A stretch of 38,086 nucleotides of DNA from Acaryochloris sp. IP29b_bin.137 (GTDB lineage: Bacteria > Cyanobacteriota > Cyanobacteriia > Thermosynechococcales > Thermosynechococcaceae). The notes beneath the pieces were generated by a model, which was not told the origin of the DNA, ran no database searches, and saw only the letters and a list, made by a program, of their open reading frames with translations. Numbering within the stretch: the stretch's first letter is position 1; every line of letters starts with the position of its first letter. Positions 24,082-33,452 of this stretch are shown here, piece after piece. The translations under genes were made by a program, and so were the position numbers. Where the stretch lies: contig NZ_JANQOP010000221.1 in assembly GCF_028285745.1 (NCBI RefSeq), positions 1-38,086 on the forward strand. Reading direction: 5' to 3'.

Positions 24082-24885
24082 ATGAGATATCCTTCTGTTC
24101 ATCGTGTGTTCGCAGCTTGCATCGGTCTCCTGCTAGGCCTGGGAATTTGGGTCCATGCGCTACCGGCCCAAGCCTTCAATGCGCCGGAGCTATTACCCGA
24201 GGAACCGACCTCTATCGTGGATCTAGCCCAAGCCCTCACCAACACTCAGAAAAGCAAGTTGGACAAAGACTTGGATGACTTTGAACAAAACACGGGTTGG
24301 AAGTTGCGGATCTTAACGCAATACGATCGCACACCTGGGCGAGCCGTTAAGGATTTTTGGAGCTTGGATGAAAAAAGTGTGCTCTTGGTTGCCGATTCGC
24401 GGGGGGGGAATATTCTTAACTTCAATGTGGGTGATTCTGTCTATCAACTATTACCTCGAACCTTTTGGGTCGAGCTGCAAACTCGGTTCGGTAACCAGTA
24501 CTTCGTGCAGGAAAATGGCGAAGATGAATCGATCATTCAAGCCATTAATTCCGTTAAAACTTGTCTCAGTCAAGGCGGCTGTCGAGTTGTTCCTGGCCTT
24601 CCCAAGGAGCAATGGATCTTTACCTTAATCACATCTGTTATTGGCGGGATTATCTGTGGCTTTTCCGCCCATCCTCGTAAGCCAGATCAAGTGTTTGCAT
24701 GGCAGTGGATGTTGATCTTTTCACCTCTGTGGGGTATTTGCTTCTTCTCCTTTGGGATTGGCCCTGTGGTTGCTCGGACTTCAGAATGGTTGCCCATCGC
24801 CCGCAACGTAGCCGGCTTCTTGATTGGCTTCCTAATTGCTTTTTTAACCCCGATTTACAAGGCTCCTCCCACTTCTGAGGTTTAA
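24082..24885 (+). CDS. psb32: TPM-domain thylakoid protein, Psb32-like
   Basis: A 267-residue protein with a signal peptide (hydrophobic about residues 11-27, cleavage probably after LPAQA). A lumenal TPM domain follows (about 38-175: SIVDLAQALTNTQKSKLDKD, then GWKLRILTQYDRTPG, SVLLVADSRGGNILNFNVG), and then three C-terminal membrane helices (about 187-200, 210-233, 243-260). The family includes Synechocystis Psb32 and the plant TLP18.3 protein, which help protect and repair photosystem II. The residue order and length fit. It is transcribed alone; the PHP gene starts about 150 bp later on the same strand. Confidence 0.85.
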   Translation: MRYPSVHRVFAACIGLLLGLGIWVHALPAQAFNAPELLPEEPTSIVDLAQALTNTQKSKLDKDLDDFEQNTGWKLRILTQYDRTPGRAVKDFWSLDEKSVLLVADSRGGNILNFNVGDSVYQLLPRTFWVELQTRFGNQYFVQENGEDESIIQAINSVKTCLSQGGCRVVPGLPKEQWIFTLITSVIGGIICGFSAHPRKPDQVFAWQWMLIFSPLWGICFFSFGIGPVVARTSEWLPIARNVAGFLIGFLIAFLTPIYKAPPTSEV

Positions 24886-25033
24886 GGCTGCTGATCACAC
24901 CAGGCTTTTCAAGCATCAGAATTTAGGGGTGAACACATATCCCAAGGGATGTTTGCTAAATTTGCCACTGAACATCTCAAAAATATTGGGATATAGTTGG
25001 AGTCCGGGGGAATCGCATTCAAGTAAATGCTTC

Positions 25034-25714
25034 GTGACGGTTAAGAGTAAGTTCCAAACAGATTTAGAGGGATTGCAAGCAGCTTTTCAGTCCATTACCG
25101 CTGCCAGCTGTCCTCATACCTATAATTTCCATCTTCATACCCTGCACTCGGATGGACGATTGGACCCCCAAGATCTGATTCAACAGGCTATTGACATCAA
25201 CCTGGTTGGCTTGGCTATTACTGATCACCACAGTGTCGATGGCTATTGGCAAGCTGCAGATAGTCTTCAAGTCCAAGCCAAAAGGAGGTCTCAACCTCTA
25301 CCGCAACTGTGGACAGGTATTGAAATCACGTCCGCTTTAATAGAAACGCAGGTTCATATTCTAGGCTATGGCTTCAACCCGTTTCATTCGGCGCTTCAGC
25401 CTTATCTTTGTGGGTCAGCTCCATTGGGGCTGACTGCCGAAGCGTCGCAGGTTATCTATGCAATTCATCGAGCGGGTGGGCTAGCGATTTTGGCCCACCC
25501 GGCCCGCTACCGCCGGTCTTTTAAAGAACTGGTTGGTGCAGCCATTCAGATCGGGATTGATGGGATTGAAACGTTCTATTGCTATGGTAACAACGACCCC
25601 TGGGAACCCACTCCCTCCCAAACTAATGCCTTGATGCGCATAGCCAGTCGGTACAATTTATTACAAACCTGTGGTACCGATACCCATGGTTTAGATATTT
25701 GCCGCCGCTGTTGA
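25034..25714 (+). CDS. PHP-domain metal-dependent phosphoesterase
   Basis: A 226-residue protein with the PHP motifs in order: NFHLHTLHSDG (motif I), AITDHHSV (motif II), a GIEIT segment, AILAHPARYRR (motif III) and CGTDTHG (motif IV). Together these His/Asp/Glu residues bind a metal cluster. Members of this stand-alone group hydrolyse nucleoside or sugar phosphates or act as RNases; the substrate here is not known. The frame is open from GTG 24929, but the first 35 residues there look non-native, and GTG 25034 gives an N-terminus (MTVKSKFQ) of the usual length. The rluD-like gene starts 17 bp past the stop, so they are likely co-transcribed. Confidence 0.87.
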   Translation: MTVKSKFQTDLEGLQAAFQSITAASCPHTYNFHLHTLHSDGRLDPQDLIQQAIDINLVGLAITDHHSVDGYWQAADSLQVQAKRRSQPLPQLWTGIEITSALIETQVHILGYGFNPFHSALQPYLCGSAPLGLTAEASQVIYAIHRAGGLAILAHPARYRRSFKELVGAAIQIGIDGIETFYCYGNNDPWEPTPSQTNALMRIASRYNLLQTCGTDTHGLDICRRC

Positions 25715-25731
25715 CTCGAACTCCCTTGACA

Positions 25732-26709
25732 ATGGAGAAACTGGAATTTTCCCTTGAGAAATCTGCTGGCAGGATTGATCGCTGGCTGGCGACCCGGATC
25801 AGTTCCTTGTCGCGATCGCATATTCAAAAACTGATTGAACAGGGCCATGTCCAAATCAATCATCAGGTTTGCACGTCCAAGAAATATCCCCTGCACATCG
25901 GTGACCAAGTTCAAGTTCGCATTCCTGCGCCTGAGCCCTTAGCGCTGGAGCCAGAACCGATGGATTTGGAAATCCTATTTGAGGATGAACATTTTCTGAT
26001 TGTCAATAAGCCTGCTGGCCTGGTGGTCCACCCAGCTCCCGGTCATCCCCATGGAACTCTGGTTCATGGACTCTTGGCCCATTGCCAAGCGGAGCAAGGT
26101 TCAACCCTATCGGGTATCGGTGGTGTAGAGCGACCGGGCATCGTTCACCGCTTGGATAAAGACACCACCGGGGCCATTATGGTGGCTAAAACGGATCAAG
26201 CCCATCGACATCTCCAGGCCCAGATTGCAGCAAAAACAGCGTTACGTGAGTATGTAGGAATTGTCTATGGCCGTCCGCCCGCCGCCATGGGACGCATGGA
26301 GTTCCCGATTGGCCGCCATCCGACTGATCGGATCAAAATGGCGGTCGTACCTGAAGATCATGGAGGTAAAGCTGCGGTAACGCACTGGCAAATGCTCCAA
26401 CCCTTGGGCAATTATGCCCTGGTTAAGTTTCAGCTAGAGACCGGACGTACCCACCAAATTCGGGTTCATTGTGCTCAGATGGGCTGTCCCATTGTTGGTG
26501 ACCCCCTCTATAGTCGGGGCCGATCGGTGGGGGTTAATGTGTCAGGGCAAGTCCTCCATGCATGGCGTTTGAGCCTTAAACATCCTGTATCTGGCTTCGA
26601 GATTAAAGTACAGGCGCCTTTACCTGCAGATTTCACTAAGGTGCTCAACCGCCTCCAGCAACAAGCGAATCTCAGGTCCACCAACCTCCAGGAACTACAC
26701 ATTGGTTGA
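25732..26709 (+). CDS. RluA/RluD-family 23S rRNA pseudouridine synthase
   Basis: A 325-residue enzyme: N-terminal S4 RNA-binding domain (RIDRWLATRISSLSRSHIQK, LIEQGHVQINH), then the RluA catalytic domain with LIVNKPAGLVVHPAPGHPHG, the catalytic-Asp motif VHRLDKDTTG, AKTALREYVGIVYG, and LETGRTHQIRVHCAQMGCPI. The presence of S4 and the H-R-L-D-K-D-T-T-G motif fit RluD, which modifies helix 69 of 23S rRNA. ATG 25732 is chosen because the upstream in-frame start (TTG 25699) overlaps the PHP gene and adds no family sequence. Confidence 0.95.
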   Translation: MEKLEFSLEKSAGRIDRWLATRISSLSRSHIQKLIEQGHVQINHQVCTSKKYPLHIGDQVQVRIPAPEPLALEPEPMDLEILFEDEHFLIVNKPAGLVVHPAPGHPHGTLVHGLLAHCQAEQGSTLSGIGGVERPGIVHRLDKDTTGAIMVAKTDQAHRHLQAQIAAKTALREYVGIVYGRPPAAMGRMEFPIGRHPTDRIKMAVVPEDHGGKAAVTHWQMLQPLGNYALVKFQLETGRTHQIRVHCAQMGCPIVGDPLYSRGRSVGVNVSGQVLHAWRLSLKHPVSGFEIKVQAPLPADFTKVLNRLQQQANLRSTNLQELHIG

Positions 26710-27398
26710 CTCGCTGCGATCTCATGTTGGTTCTTTCCCAGGGTGATTAGCTACCAGCAGAAGTCCGAGAGGACAAAGCTGATGAAGACGGCCAGGATAA
26801 TGGTAGGCGTACCCGACTGTTGGATGAGGTCCCAGAGTCCACTTTCCTAACCTTTGGATAGGCCCGATGTTGGTTTAGCTCATTGAACGACTCACACGAA
26901 AAATGTCGCTATCACAACATACAGCGCCATTGCAGATTAGGGTAATTTTGATCGACAAAAACCTATTGGATTTACTTATCAAATAATATAATTTGCCTCA
27001 ACCAAAAAATCTGGCCTTTTGATTCACTAGTTTGACCTAAAACCTTTGAATTGGTCGATTTATGGGCGTATCACATATCCTGTTATTCCGAAAGTCAGGC
27101 CCATAAAGATGTCTGCGGTTTTCATCGATGATGTTTCTAGAGCCTTCTAAATGTCTGATTTTCGCGCGGTTTCTCAAAAACTATATTGAACCCATTCAAA
27201 CCTGCAAATTCATTGCAGACTTCGCTGAGCCTGATCCAGTTTTGCATGTGATCCAAGTCAATTACATTCTCTCGCAAACGAGTTATTGTAGAAATGTGTA
27301 GAAGCTTCCTGCCTGTACATTACTTCTTTTGACTTTATAGTTCTAGACTATCCCACTGACCAAAAAACTATTGTTCCTCTCTAACCAATCCTAAGGCG
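26710..27398. other. Long intergenic region before the Wzc-like gene; no gene
   Basis: About 690 bp without a convincing gene. On the minus strand a 30-codon frame (near 26751-26845) reads like a membrane helix (PTIILAVFISFVLSDF) but has no start codon. The 26940-27060 part is AT-rich. An inverted repeat CTGCAA-attca-TTGCAG lies at 27202-27218, about 180 bp before the Wzc-like start. A long regulatory leader is possible. Confidence 0.6.
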
Positions 27399-29741
27399 AT
27401 GACCCCTAGCCCTAACTCCAGAATAACCCGACTACAGCGACTGGAAAGTGCCAAAGAAAATCCTTCCCCCGCCCTAACCCTTCTGCCCCAGTCTTTTGCC
27501 GCAGGCGCTGAAGAAGAAGGCGGACTGAACCTGGGTCAGTTATTGGGAGCCATCCGTCGTCGTCTTCCCATCGTTGTTCTTGTAACTGCAGTCGTAGCCG
27601 TTGGAACATTGTATTGGAGCCGAACCCGTCCATCAAGCTACAAGGGAGAGTTTCGACTCTTAATTGAACCTGTGACGGCAGAGAGTGAAGTCGTCTCAGC
27701 AATTAGTGGAGATCAACCATCCGTTGAAAGCCAAGAGCTAGGGGGGGCACAGGCCTCTGAAACAGTCCTAGATTATCCTACCCAAATTCAAATACTCCTT
27801 AGTCCTCAAATTTTAGAACCTGTTGTTAGAAGTTTACATGAAAAATACCCTGAGTTAACCTATGAGCAGTTATCCGAAACTTTAAAAATTCAACGTGTTG
27901 CTGAAGGTAAATACGAAACCAAGATTTTATCCGTTGAATTTAATGCTCCAGACGAAGAGTTTGCTACAAAAGTTCTGGATGTCGTGTCCAAGCAATATAT
28001 CAAATACAGTATTGAAGAACGGCAAACTAACTTAGGTCGAGCCCTTGAGTTTTTGGATAAGCAGTTACCCAAAGTTGAAGGCCAAGTCCGCCAGTATGAA
28101 GGACTGTTGCAACAGTTTCGGGAAAAGTATCAACTGCTAGATCCTGCTACGTTTGGTGGGGAGGTTTCTACTCAGGCGGGTGCGATTCAAGGGCAACTGG
28201 CGGAGAACCAGATTCAGTTGATGCAGACTCGGCAGATGTATACCTCGTTGCAACAGCAACTGCAGCTTTCTCCATCTACTGCTGAGGCTGCAACGGTCCT
28301 TACCGAATCTCCCAGTTACCAAAAATTACGGGATCAGTTACAAGATATTGAATCTCAGCTAGCTATTAAATCTGCTGAGCTCACCAGTAATCATCCTGAG
28401 GTCGTTGAGCTGAATGAACAGCGGAACAAATTGTTGCCGTTAATTAATCAAGCCGCCAGAAACAGCTTGGGTCGCAGCTTGTCCAATAAAATTTCTGATA
28501 CCTCAGCCCTTCCTTATCAAGACTCACTTCGTAAAGGATTGAGTAAGCAATTCGTTGAGGCAGCCATCCAACTACAGGTATTGGAAGCACAACGCCAGGG
28601 TATTCTGGGAGCCCAACGCTCACTCCAGCAAAAGATGGGGCAATTACCTGGAATCACTCGTCAATACGAGACTTTGCAGCGAAAACTCCAGATTGCCAAT
28701 GAAACCTATCGTAAGTTTTTAGAACAAAGAGAACAATTACTCATTAATTCAGCGCGTAACGAAGTTCCTTGGGAGATGTTGGGTGATCCTGCCATCATTG
28801 AAGACTCCAGTGCTAGCTTACCCCGTGACCTAGTATTAGGAACTATTTTGGGCCTTCTTCTGGGCGTGGGGATTGCCATTTTGCTGGACAAAACCAATGA
28901 TGCAATCCATTCATTACAGGATTTACGGGCGGAGGTCAATCGTCCCATTTTGGGAATTATCCCTTTCCACAAGCAACTCGAGGAATCCCCGTTTTTCCCT
29001 GCAGGGGATGATGGGCAGATCAGCGAGATGCGACTTTCACTGTTCGAAAGTCGGGAAACCCCTGCTGCCTTGACGAATAATGACCCACAATTTCCCTTAG
29101 GGGGTTGGGCAGGTTTAAAACAGACAAAAGGGTCAGAATATTCCTATTCGCCATTTCTAGAAGCCTTTCGTTCTCTTTACTCTCAACTTCACCTACTAAA
29201 TCCTGATGTACCTGTTTCTTCTCTGGTGATCTCGTCCTGTTCTCCTCAAGAGGGTAAATCTACGACGTCTATCCACTTAGCCCAGTCTGCTGCAGCCATG
29301 GGAAGGAAGGTATTGCTGGTTGATGCAGATTTGAGGGCTCCTAGTCTTAGCCGCATTCTCGATTTGCCCAATAGCCCAGGCTTAAGTGACCTAATGGCTA
29401 CAGAGGGTAATCTCCAGTCCACCATTCATCCCCTCCCTGGTTCTGAGAACCTCTTTGTTCTCACTGCTGGAATGTTGCCCTCAGACCCCACCCGTATTTT
29501 GGCTTGCCAAAAGATGCAGAAGTTGATGGGTGTGTTTGATGAGCAGTTTGACCTGGTCATTTATGACTGCCCACCCCTTAATCTCGCAGATTCAACTATC
29601 ATCGCACCTCAAACAGATGGATTAATGGTGGTGGCTCACCTGGGAAGTGTTCCTCGAAGCCTGTTAAAAGAAAGTCTACGCATGCTGGAAATTGCCCAAA
29701 TTCCCATCTTGGGCGTAGTCGCTAACGGCGCTAAAAACTAA
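27399..29741 (+). CDS. Wzc/BY-kinase-like exopolysaccharide chain-length protein
   Basis: A 780-residue protein with a Wzz-type membrane part (helices about residues 57-74 and 487-506) enclosing a long periplasmic coiled-coil region (about 200-470, rich in Gln, Leu and Glu), then a cytoplasmic BY-kinase/ParA-like ATPase. The Walker A motif is SPQEGKSTT (K620), Walker A' is LLVDADLRAPS (D642), and Walker B is VIYDCPPL (D723). It should set chain length in export of exopolysaccharide or S-layer glycan. The protein ends at GVVANGAKN, without the C-terminal tyrosine-rich cluster that is the autophosphorylation site in many Wzc and CapB proteins. Convergent with thiL, with five bases between the stops; no other polysaccharide genes are nearby. 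Confidence 0.92.
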   Translation: MTPSPNSRITRLQRLESAKENPSPALTLLPQSFAAGAEEEGGLNLGQLLGAIRRRLPIVVLVTAVVAVGTLYWSRTRPSSYKGEFRLLIEPVTAESEVVSAISGDQPSVESQELGGAQASETVLDYPTQIQILLSPQILEPVVRSLHEKYPELTYEQLSETLKIQRVAEGKYETKILSVEFNAPDEEFATKVLDVVSKQYIKYSIEERQTNLGRALEFLDKQLPKVEGQVRQYEGLLQQFREKYQLLDPATFGGEVSTQAGAIQGQLAENQIQLMQTRQMYTSLQQQLQLSPSTAEAATVLTESPSYQKLRDQLQDIESQLAIKSAELTSNHPEVVELNEQRNKLLPLINQAARNSLGRSLSNKISDTSALPYQDSLRKGLSKQFVEAAIQLQVLEAQRQGILGAQRSLQQKMGQLPGITRQYETLQRKLQIANETYRKFLEQREQLLINSARNEVPWEMLGDPAIIEDSSASLPRDLVLGTILGLLLGVGIAILLDKTNDAIHSLQDLRAEVNRPILGIIPFHKQLEESPFFPAGDDGQISEMRLSLFESRETPAALTNNDPQFPLGGWAGLKQTKGSEYSYSPFLEAFRSLYSQLHLLNPDVPVSSLVISSCSPQEGKSTTSIHLAQSAAAMGRKVLLVDADLRAPSLSRILDLPNSPGLSDLMATEGNLQSTIHPLPGSENLFVLTAGMLPSDPTRILACQKMQKLMGVFDEQFDLVIYDCPPLNLADSTIIAPQTDGLMVVAHLGSVPRSLLKESLRMLEIAQIPILGVVANGAKN

Positions 29742-29746
29742 AAAAA

Positions 29747-30757
29747 TTACCCGAAATGTTGAAAGCCTTTGTGCATTTCTAAAGTTTGTTCTTTACCCTC
29801 TAAATCTAATAGTTGGATGCACTCTTCAGATATGATTTCTCCAATAATCATTGCGTTAGAGTTGAGCTTTGCAACCCATTCATGGGCTGATTGAGGTGGG
29901 AGGCACAGCACCAGCTCAAAATCTTCTCCGCCGTAAAGCGACCATTGTAGAACTTGCTGCTGAGAAAAGACTGAAGAGTGTTGTAAAGCTTGTGGCAAGG
30001 AAATGCAATTCTGGTGAATAATAGCGCCAACCCCGCTTGCTCTACAAATTTGGAGGATGGCATCGGCGAGACCGTCGCTACTGTCCATGCCTGTGACTCT
30101 GGGCTTGGGCGTCAGTTGTTGGAGTAATGGAATTACATCTAATCTCGGTCGAGGGCGTTGATGAGCAGTATAGAGATGGACGCGCTCTTCGGGCTTTAAC
30201 GCCTCTGCTAATTCTGGATGTAAGAGAAGCTCCAATCCAGCGCGCGCCGCACCGTGGGGTCCGGAAACAACAATTGCATCACCTGGTCTAGCGGTAGAGC
30301 GCAATATTTGCTCGTCCGGTAAGACTTCGCCAAAAGCGGTTATGCTAACCGTAATCGATGTAGCGCGACTGATATCTCCGCCAACGATGCTGGTGTCATA
30401 AGCCCTTAAACAACTCGCAATGCCCTCATAAAGTTGCTCCAGCCAATGTACTTTGAGGTGATGAGGAAGACCTAAACTAACGGTTATACCTAACGGTTTG
30501 GCCCCCATCGCGGCTAAATCGGATAAATTAGCCGTAGTAGAGCGCCAGCCGATATCAGTGGGAGAAGTGGTGCGATCGCTAAAGTGAACGCCATCCACCA
30601 ACATATCTGTTGTTACCACCACGTGGTGATTGGGTTGGGGAGTCAGGACTGCTGCGTCATCCCCCACCTGGTCTGACGAGCAAAACTGAAATAAGCGTCT
30701 AAGTAGTTGCTGTTCTCCGAGGGAGGCAACTGTTAGATCGGTATTGGGATTCTCCAT
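29747..30757 (-). CDS. thiL: Thiamine-monophosphate kinase ThiL
   Basis: A 336-residue enzyme that phosphorylates thiamine monophosphate to thiamine diphosphate. Visible family landmarks are VGDDAAVL (metal/ATP-binding Asp pair), VTTDMLVDGVHF, ANLSDLAAMGAKPLG, VGGDISRA, VVSGPHGAARAGL, RVTGMDSSDGLAD (substrate and metal site) and YGGEDFELV. Length is normal. It has its own start at ATG 30757; between it and the upstream cyclophilin gene lies a 14-bp stem-loop (30774-30814). Confidence 0.96.
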   Translation of the reverse strand: MENPNTDLTVASLGEQQLLRRLFQFCSSDQVGDDAAVLTPQPNHHVVVTTDMLVDGVHFSDRTTSPTDIGWRSTTANLSDLAAMGAKPLGITVSLGLPHHLKVHWLEQLYEGIASCLRAYDTSIVGGDISRATSITVSITAFGEVLPDEQILRSTARPGDAIVVSGPHGAARAGLELLLHPELAEALKPEERVHLYTAHQRPRPRLDVIPLLQQLTPKPRVTGMDSSDGLADAILQICRASGVGAIIHQNCISLPQALQHSSVFSQQQVLQWSLYGGEDFELVLCLPPQSAHEWVAKLNSNAMIIGEIISEECIQLLDLEGKEQTLEMHKGFQHFG

Positions 30758-30773
30758 CGCCTAATCCTAGTAA

Positions 30774-30814
30774 ATTAGGCTTGGGGAGCTTGCTTGATCA
30801 TCCCCAAGCCTAAT
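30774..30814. terminator. 14-bp stem-loop between cyclophilin and thiL genes
   Basis: ATTAGGCTTGGGGA at 30774-30787 pairs exactly with 30801-30814 around a 13-base loop. It lies 40 bp past the cyclophilin stop and 17 bp before the thiL start on the minus strand. No T-run of note follows (only ATTTACT), so as a rho-independent terminator it would be weak; it may instead protect the cyclophilin mRNA 3' end or attenuate thiL. Confidence 0.5.
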
Positions 30815-30853
30815 GACAATGACTAATGACTCATTCAAGCTGGATTTAAGAGA

Positions 30854-31948
30854 CTAGACGAGATTTTCAGCCCCTTGAATCACCCGCGCAGATTCAATTC
30901 TATCGCCTGGTTTAACGGTTCCAAGGACATCTTGCCCTTCAATTACATAGCCAAAGACAGCATAACGGCCATCTAATAAATTCGAACCGGCAGGCGTCAA
31001 TTCGGGCTCAAACAATAGAAAGAAGAACTGGGAAGAGCCACCGTTTGGATCATCTCCCGGTCGAGCCATCGCCATTGTGCCATAAGAAGAGAAGGTTAAT
31101 ACGGGCTCATCGAGATAAATCCCAGCATCTTCAAGCGTGATGCCATAGATAGGTTCAGAGTCTCCTTTCACCATTATCTCCAGGGGAATAGCGCGATATT
31201 CCCCGGTGTTGGGATCGATGAAACCGGCATCGGGACCATCTGGATCGCCCGTTTGGACAACATAGGATTCTTCTGCTCGCGTAAACTCTAAACCGTCATA
31301 GAATTTACGCTGTACGAGATCCACAAAATTGCCTGCGGTGACAGGTGCGGTATAGCCATCCACCACAACCGTCATCTCTCCCTTGTTCGTCTGAATGGCG
31401 ATCGTTGCTCGCCCTTTGAGCTGCGGTAAATCTTGATATGCTTCAGGGACGTCAAAGGGGAACTCCGTGATCATGGCTTCTTCGATAATGCCCACTCGAT
31501 CAGCCAGGGGCCTACGAATTGCATTGAACTGGTCAATATCTTTGGCCGCAACCGCGTCTTCAAGCTCCAATAACCCTTGGGCAATAAAATCCAGTTGCTC
31601 GGATGCAACGGCTTGTTGATCTGTTGTAACCGCTGCCAAGATGTCAGAACGATGCTTTTCAATGGTTCGTTTCGCTTTCCCTAACCCCTTACGAATCTCG
31701 GGCCACCGCTTACCCCGGATTTGAGGTGTTGTGCCTTCCATGGCGTTTTGAATCTCCCGAATGTAGGGTTCATTAATGGGCAGGGCAAAACGAAGAATGC
31801 TGCTGCCATCTTTTACAGCATTCGCCGTCGGTAACACAGAGAAGGGCAGAAACGGTGCAGACCAGGCTGGCCCGCTCAGACTAAGAGAGAAGGCGCAGGT
31901 CAGCAGCAACAATGCTGTTTTTTTCAACCAAGATTGGAGACTATACAT
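30854..31948 (-). CDS. Lumenal cyclophilin-type peptidyl-prolyl isomerase (TLP40/CYP38 type)
   Basis: A 364-residue protein with an N-terminal signal peptide (hydrophobic core about residues 11-25, cleavage near WSA). A helical PsbQ-like domain follows (about 50-165, including GTTPQIRGKRWPEIRKGLGK and LDFIAQGLLELEDAVAAKDI), and the C-terminal cyclophilin domain is divergent (about 183-360: TNKGEMTVVVDGYTAPVTAG, NFVDLVQRKFYDGLEF, GSSQFFFLLFEPELTPAG, DGRYAVFGYVIEG). This two-domain layout is that of plant TLP40/CYP38 and its cyanobacterial homologues, which assist photosystem II assembly. Like those, the isomerase site may be weak. Start ATG 31948 is preceded by AGGA. Confidence 0.93.
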   Translation of the reverse strand: MYSLQSWLKKTALLLLTCAFSLSLSGPAWSAPFLPFSVLPTANAVKDGSSILRFALPINEPYIREIQNAMEGTTPQIRGKRWPEIRKGLGKAKRTIEKHRSDILAAVTTDQQAVASEQLDFIAQGLLELEDAVAAKDIDQFNAIRRPLADRVGIIEEAMITEFPFDVPEAYQDLPQLKGRATIAIQTNKGEMTVVVDGYTAPVTAGNFVDLVQRKFYDGLEFTRAEESYVVQTGDPDGPDAGFIDPNTGEYRAIPLEIMVKGDSEPIYGITLEDAGIYLDEPVLTFSSYGTMAMARPGDDPNGGSSQFFFLLFEPELTPAGSNLLDGRYAVFGYVIEGQDVLGTVKPGDRIESARVIQGAENLV

Positions 31949-32149
31949 AAGATCCTAAAATTGCAACTTAAATAAAGCCAGCTTAACCGTGAGCCATTGA
32001 ACAAGGCGAGGATTGTTGCTTGGAACAAACCCCATCAACCGAGTCAAACCGATCATTGACGATTGACATCCGTCAACGGGAGTGACTGTAACGCGTTTGC
32101 GAGTCTCCGCCGAACATGAAGGACAGCAATCTTGAGCTGGCTAATCGCC

Positions 32150-33064
32150 TTAAATCTGTTCAACCGCTTCAACAGATTGTGGTGAGGCCAGTTTAGGCAA
32201 GATGACTTTCTCAACGACTGGCAGAAACCCTAGCCATTGGTAGGATAACTCAGCGAACTGCTCGGGACAACCACTGACAAAGAAACGAGTGGATGGAGAT
32301 GCACCTAAATAATTGAGCTGTAATAGCTCCAACTCTTGCTTAGCTGCAGCAGTGATATGTACCGCTGGATCAACGGTTTTGACCCGTGAAGGTAAGAGTT
32401 GCCCAATAACATCAGACAAATGAGGATAATGGGTACACCCATAGACAAGGGTGTCAATCTCTTGTTGGAGTAATGGTTTTAAGTGTTGGTGAACAATATG
32501 CAGCGTTTCAGGTTCACGAATGCGATTGTGCTCGATCAAAGGCACAAATTCTGGACAGGCTTCTTGAAAAACCTGCGAAGGAGAGTCAATTTCTCGAATG
32601 GCTTGGAGATAGCTGTCGCTGGCGACTGTCGCGGGCGTGGCAATCACACCAATGCGTTTCCCTTGTTTAACGGCGGCACGCGCCCCAGGCAGAATAATCC
32701 CTAAGATGGGAATATCAAACTCAGCGCGAACTTCATCCAGGGCTAGAGCTGAGCTTGTGTTACAGGCCATAATGGCCATTTTGATCGGTTGTGATGTCAT
32801 CCAAGTCAGAATTTGGCGGACAAACCCAAGAATCTCAGCACGATTGCGGGTTCCATAAGGAACATTGGCGGTATCCCCAAAGTATAAGAAAGACTCCTGA
32901 GGCAGTTGAGTCTGGAGTTCCTTGAGAACGGTTAAGCCACCCACACCACTGTCAAAAACACCAATGGGGAGGGCCTGGGGAGAAAATGCAATCGCATTTC
33001 TGCGAATTTGTCTTGGGATGCTGTCGAGATCACCTTCGCTTTTTTTCAGCACAACGAGCGTCAC
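32150..33064 (-). CDS. murI: Glutamate racemase MurI
   Basis: A 304-residue cofactor-independent racemase supplying D-glutamate for peptidoglycan. It has both catalytic cysteines (MACNTSSA and VYGCTHYP), the N-terminal PIGVFDSGVGGLTVLKEL with the proton-relay Asp, and YFGDTANVPYGTR. The frame begins at GTG 33064, about 30 residues before the conserved core; GTG 33052 is an alternative, with GAGGAG better spaced for it. Both starts give a slightly longer N-terminus than usual. Confidence 0.96.
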   Translation of the reverse strand: MTLVVLKKSEGDLDSIPRQIRRNAIAFSPQALPIGVFDSGVGGLTVLKELQTQLPQESFLYFGDTANVPYGTRNRAEILGFVRQILTWMTSQPIKMAIMACNTSSALALDEVRAEFDIPILGIILPGARAAVKQGKRIGVIATPATVASDSYLQAIREIDSPSQVFQEACPEFVPLIEHNRIREPETLHIVHQHLKPLLQQEIDTLVYGCTHYPHLSDVIGQLLPSRVKTVDPAVHITAAAKQELELLQLNYLGASPSTRFFVSGCPEQFAELSYQWLGFLPVVEKVILPKLASPQSVEAVEQI

Positions 33065-33452
33065 TCCTCACAAACACAAACTCAAACACACACACTTGAC
33101 TACGCATTATTGCTTAGAACATGCATTTTTGCCTAGAGGCTCCTGTCAATATTACCCAGGGTTAATAGATTTCCTCCCTTCTAAAGAAAAATGTAACCTT
33201 CGTGCATCAGTATTAGCGGTGACTGTCAGCAGATTAAGTCTGTGATCCAAGCACCTACCGTGAAGACCAGGCTTGACAGGCCTGCTTTATATAAAAAGTA
33301 AGAGGTTGATCTTAGGATAGGTAAAAGGTGTTCATAATCTATCAGTATTTAAAAGAAATAGGTGAGTCAATTTGGGTGCATGTTCAAAAAAAGTGATGCG
33401 GTTTATGCATGAAAACCGCATCACAAAGAATTGGAGTAAAGATGGAATGACC
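33065..33452. other. Intergenic region between murI and the EF-G-like gene
   Basis: About 390 bp. It holds the murI promoter region (murI reads away to the left), a CA-rich stretch right after the murI start, a short repeat CAGGC...GCCTG near 33270-33286 and the terminator of the EF-G-like gene. No coding frame of convincing composition. Confidence 0.6.
33386..33424 (-). terminator. Rho-independent terminator of the EF-G-like gene
   Basis: A 12-bp perfect stem (33393-33404 with 33413-33424; arm GTGATGCGGTTT) around an 8-base loop. On the minus strand it is followed at once by seven T residues (the A-run at 33386-33392). It lies 29 bp past the stop of the EF-G-like gene, in the right orientation. 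Confidence 0.9.

Noticed and set aside
26751-26845. Minus-strand frame resembling a short membrane helix protein
   Set aside because: No start codon, a stop directly upstream, and only about 30 codons; no support beyond composition.
33061-33085. Yfr1-like motif ACTCCTCACA on the plus strand
   Set aside because: It is the complement of the murI ribosome site and start region, has a mismatch to the conserved Yfr1 motif, and lacks the flanking stem-loops.
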